Shown here piece by piece: positions 26,049 to 28,808 of a stretch of 28,808 nucleotides of DNA; positions within the stretch are counted from its first letter, which is position 1, and every line of letters starts with the position of its first letter. The translations under genes were made by a program, and so were the position numbers. The DNA comes from Mesorhizobium sp. (GTDB lineage Bacteria; Pseudomonadota; Alphaproteobacteria; Rhizobiales; Rhizobiaceae): positions 1 to 28,808 of the forward strand of contig JAUYMV010000347.1 in assembly GCA_030698645.1 (NCBI GenBank), in the 5' to 3' direction. Below the pieces are notes generated by a model. It had not been told where the DNA came from. It searched no databases and saw only the letters and a program-made list of their open reading frames with translations.

Positions 26049-26305
26049 CGTCTGGCTCCTGTTCGAAGCCCGCACATACGCATGGCGCAGGCATTGCGCA
26101 AGGCGCGGCCATACGCTGGTGCCGCGGCTGGGATGTCCAGGGTTGCCGGTTCCGATCGAGCGGCGATCCGCAACGCTCGCTGCGGTGGCGCCGAACGGCG
26201 TCGATACGCCAGGCGCGCAACGCCGGCGTGCGCGCCGAATCATGCACGAATGTTGCGACGAAGCTCAGGTCTCTGAATTCGTCCAGGCGCGCGAAGGAGC
26301 GCCCG

Positions 26306-27619
26306 TCATCCGACGGTCGGGGCGGGGCGGGCGTCAAGCGTGCGCGCAAGGCGCGGCAAGAGCCGTCGCCCGATCTCCGATCGTGCGAGCAGGATCGCGA
26401 CGCAGGCGATGAGGACCGGGATCAGCATCCACCACGCGATTTCCCGCAGCGCCCAGCTTATCAGGCGCAGCGTGAATGGATCGGCGATTGGCAACTGATG
26501 GATGGCGTGGCGCCATCCTTCGGCCCACAGCAGCACGAGCACCAGGCGCGGCAGCCAGCGCAGCACCGGGCTCGATCCGCCGATCCGCGCCAGCGCAAGC
26601 GCGGTCGGCAAGAGCAGCAGCAGGTGGATCGCGCGGTAACCGATGTTCTGCGCCGTGAAGAAGCAGCTGAGCGTCAGCAGCGCGCCGACCAGCAGGAAGG
26701 CTTGCTGGCGTTCGTCCAGCGTCGCCATAGCCAAACGGATCGCCGGCCGCGCCGCCAGCCACAGTCCCGCGGCAAGCGCGCCCAGGCACATCAGGACATG
26801 CACACCGCCCTGGAGCCGCGGCGGCCAGCCGAATTGCTGGCCGAGGCCGCCGGCGACGGTCGATGAGCCAAACATCGTGCCGTACCACTCGCCGGTCGGT
26901 ATGATGCTGAGCGCGCGCATCAGTTCCTCGCCCATCGCGAGCAGGAATGCAGCCGTGGCGACACACACAAGCGCGACGACCAGCACGAACCGGCCCGGCC
27001 TCTCTCTGGTCGCCAGCGCGAGAAGGGTCATCGGATAGAATTTAAGCAGTCCGGCCAGCAGCGCCGCGCCGTAGCCGACCAGCCGCAGTCCCGGCGACCG
27101 GCAGGCGAGTGTCGCCGCCACCGCAGCCAGCGCGAACAGCACGAGATCGTTGTTGCCGCGTTCCACGGCAAACACCGCCGCGGTCGAGACCGCTCCGAAC
27201 GCGACCAGCCAGCCCTCCCGGCGCGTCGTCCCGACGGGCAGCAGGAGCAGCGACAGGAAATAGCCGGCACAGACGATCAGGCCCGACGGATTGAGCCGTG
27301 TCATCTGCTCGGGCAGCTCCGCCATCAAGAGCCACAGCGGCGAATAGGAGAACAGGCGCCCGAGCGTGTCGCATGGATTGACCGCGAATACGTCGACGCC
27401 CTGGCGCACGCACCGCACCGCCGACAGCACGGTGTCCGTATCGAGGAACACGAACGGGAACGGTTTGATGCCCCAGCCGCGCAGGATCGCGTTGTAGAGG
27501 GCAACCGGGGCGGCGAGGTAGAGAAGCGCCATCACGCCGAAGGCGAGAACGGCAACCGTGAAGGGCAGCAGGCGCGCCCAAGCCGTTGCACCGTGTCGGA
27601 TGTCGTTGTGGATCGTCAC
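26306..27619 (-). CDS. GT87/DUF2029-like integral membrane glycosyltransferase
   Basis: This membrane protein of 437 residues has about 10-12 hydrophobic helices and fits the GT-C fold family GT87 (DUF2029). These transferases use lipid-linked sugars such as polyprenyl-phosphate mannose. The first periplasmic loop holds an acidic pair (FVFLDTDTVLSAVRCVRQGVDVF), followed by GRLFSYSPLWLLM and a second loop with ERGNNDLVLFALAAVAA, all usual in the family. The start is GTG at 27619 (VTIHNDIRHG), with a weak AGG upstream; the frame is open far upstream but overlaps the next gene on the other strand. It is divergent from a GT2 gene, 120 bases apart. The sugar and acceptor are unknown, and a cell-surface glycan is likely. 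Confidence 0.75.
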   Translation of the reverse strand: MTIHNDIRHGATAWARLLPFTVAVLAFGVMALLYLAAPVALYNAILRGWGIKPFPFVFLDTDTVLSAVRCVRQGVDVFAVNPCDTLGRLFSYSPLWLLMAELPEQMTRLNPSGLIVCAGYFLSLLLLPVGTTRREGWLVAFGAVSTAAVFAVERGNNDLVLFALAAVAATLACRSPGLRLVGYGAALLAGLLKFYPMTLLALATRERPGRFVLVVALVCVATAAFLLAMGEELMRALSIIPTGEWYGTMFGSSTVAGGLGQQFGWPPRLQGGVHVLMCLGALAAGLWLAARPAIRLAMATLDERQQAFLLVGALLTLSCFFTAQNIGYRAIHLLLLLPTALALARIGGSSPVLRWLPRLVLVLLWAEGWRHAIHQLPIADPFTLRLISWALREIAWWMLIPVLIACVAILLARSEIGRRLLPRLARTLDARPAPTVG

Positions 27620-27739
27620 GGTACCGCCTGGGTTGATTGATCGCTTGGTATTTTTGCTACATCGCGGTAGCACTTCCCACAAGGGATACGTCCGCCGGTC
27701 GCTCCCGCGTCCGGCAGCCGTTTTGGGGACGATGCGATC

Positions 27740-28531
27740 GTGATCCAGGGTTTGAAGGTGGCCGTCGTGCTGCCGGCCTACAACGCCGCGAAGACGCTCC
27801 GGCGCACTTACGACGAAATCCCGCGCGACATCGTCGACGACGTCATCCTGACCGACGATGCCAGCAACGACGATACGATCGCCATTGCCAGGTCGCTCGG
27901 CATCCATGTCGTCGTCCACGACCGCAACGCCGGCTACGGCGCCAACCAGAAGTCCTGCTACGCAACCGCGCTGGACCGCGGCGCCGATATCGTTGTCATG
28001 CTGCACCCGGACTACCAGTATTCGCCGCGCCTCGTGGGCGCGATGGCGAGCATGATTGTGTCGGGCCACTACGATGTCGCGCTGGGGTCCAGATTTCTCG
28101 GCAAGGGGGCGCTCAAGGGCGGCATGCCGCGCTACAAATACATCGCCAACCGGTGCCTGACCTATGTCCAGAACCTGTTGATGGGCCAGAACCTGTCCGA
28201 ATATCACACTGGCTACCGCGTCTGGAGCCGCGTGGTCCTGGAGCGACTGCCCCTGAAGAACTGCTCCAACGACTTCGTCTTCGACAATGAGATGATCACG
28301 CAGGCGGTCTGGTTCGGCTTTTCAATCGGCGAGATCTCCTGCCCGACAAAGTATTTCCCCGAAGCTTCCAGCATCAGCTTCCGACGGTCGATGATCTATG
28401 GTTTCGGGGTCCTGCGCACCGCGTTCGCCTATCGGCTGGGCAGATGGAACCTGGCGCGTCCGGCCATCTTTCGCGACGAGGCGAGCCATCGCCTCACCGC
28501 ACCGCAAATCGAACCCGTCGCCGCGGAATAG
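27740..28531 (+). CDS. Glycosyltransferase family 2 (dolichyl-phosphate-sugar synthase-like)
   Basis: The 263-residue cytoplasmic enzyme has the GT-A fold of GT2: KVAVVLPAYNAAKTL at the start, DDASNDDT with Asp39 and Asp40, and the metal-binding region VVMLHPDYQYSP with Asp91. LGSRFLGKGALKGGMPRYKYIANR and EYHTGYRVWSR are typical of synthases that make polyprenyl-phosphate sugars. There is no C-terminal membrane helix, so it should be soluble or peripheral. The start is GTG at 27740, which fits the natural N-terminus; only a weak GGGGA lies upstream. It is divergent from the GT87-like gene and may supply its lipid-linked donor. This role is inferred from the families, not proven. Confidence 0.88.
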   Translation: MIQGLKVAVVLPAYNAAKTLRRTYDEIPRDIVDDVILTDDASNDDTIAIARSLGIHVVVHDRNAGYGANQKSCYATALDRGADIVVMLHPDYQYSPRLVGAMASMIVSGHYDVALGSRFLGKGALKGGMPRYKYIANRCLTYVQNLLMGQNLSEYHTGYRVWSRVVLERLPLKNCSNDFVFDNEMITQAVWFGFSIGEISCPTKYFPEASSISFRRSMIYGFGVLRTAFAYRLGRWNLARPAIFRDEASHRLTAPQIEPVAAE

Positions 28532-28729
28532 ATGGCCGCCCCACGGTTGATCGAACGTCAGGCCGCAAATGTCCGTGGACGGCGACCGGACTTGGCTTAT
28601 CCAGTATCAGCACGAAGCCGGCGCCCGCTGGTCCGGCCGCGACCTCCATTTTCACCATCCGCGCGGCACCGCGGCGACGCGATTTGCACCGCCGAACTGT
28701 CCGCGCGCGAGATCGCTGAGTTTAAGGGC

Positions 28730-28803
28730 TGGAGCGGGTGAAGGGAATCGAACCCTCGTATGCAGCTTGGGAAGCTGCCGTTCTACCATTGAACTACACC
28801 CGC
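28730..28803 (-). tRNA. tRNA-Gly (anticodon CCC)
   Basis: Read on the minus strand, the acceptor stem is GCGGGTG against CACCCGC. The D-arm has AGTTCAATGGTAGAAC, the anticodon stem GCAGC/GCTGC holds the loop TTCCCAA with anticodon CCC, and the T-arm is GAGGGTTCGATTCCCTT. The discriminator is T and the CCA is encoded (28730-28732). Its length with CCA is 74 bases. It ends the window. Confidence 0.96.
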
Positions 28804-28808
28804 GATGG

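Noticed and set aside
25972..26866. Plus-strand frames across the gap at 26049-26305
   Set aside because: They extend into the antisense strand of the DUF6460 and GT87-like genes, and no start has a ribosome site. I see no gene in this 257-base gap.
28532..28741. Plus-strand frame directly after the GT2 gene, starting at its stop codon
   Set aside because: It overlaps tRNA-Gly, has poor third-position composition and gives an arginine- and proline-rich product without motifs.

Overview
The window is GC-rich and gene-dense and reads as chromosome of an alphaproteobacterium of the order Hyphomicrobiales, probably near Mesorhizobium and relatives (Phyllobacteriaceae). This rests on a 5-aminolevulinate synthase (C4 haem pathway), a pair of Ku proteins, promoters matching the EcfG/RpoE2 general-stress consensus, a PrsD/PrsE-type exporter, a DUF6460 protein and palindromic intergenic repeats of the kind common in rhizobia. 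The genus is inference. I see no insertion sequence, phage, CRISPR array or rRNA operon.

Layout. 1-3863 (minus): a branched-chain-amino-acid-type ABC importer, with a Tat-exported binding protein, permeases LivH and LivM, and ATPase LivG cut by the window edge. 4407-4481: tRNA-Thr(GGU), followed by a small basic protein. 4812-6629: two convergent Ku genes, each with an exact EcfG-type promoter. 6645-8739 (minus): a lipoprotein-type D,D-carboxypeptidase and a GalE-like epimerase. 8970-12055 (minus): a type I secretion membrane-fusion protein and ABC exporter. 12346-13623: hemA. 13668-13797: a large inverted repeat. 13813-15509 (minus): an aminotransferase and mscL. 15738-19235: a symporter-like hybrid sensor kinase, tail to tail with a NarL/LuxR-type response regulator. 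20155-21789: three small uncharacterised proteins and a second inverted repeat. 21976-23408: a DUF952 protein coupled to pyrD. 23410-26048: a MATE-type transporter, a histone-deacetylase-like amidohydrolase and a DUF6460 membrane protein. 26306-28531: a GT87-like membrane glycosyltransferase divergent from a GT2 glycosyltransferase. 28730-28803: tRNA-Gly(CCC).

How the genes work together. Most of the window is housekeeping or transport. The most informative part is the Ku pair: both genes carry GGAAC-N16/17-CGTT about 35 bases before their start codons, so this end-joining module appears to be wired to the general stress response and may make a two-subunit Ku. The sensor kinase and the regulator 8 bases away are a probable signalling pair. 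The two glycosyltransferases may form a lipid-linked sugar donor and acceptor-enzyme pair. I found no clearly novel multi-gene system. Several genes use TTG or GTG starts, and the reasons are given in the entries.
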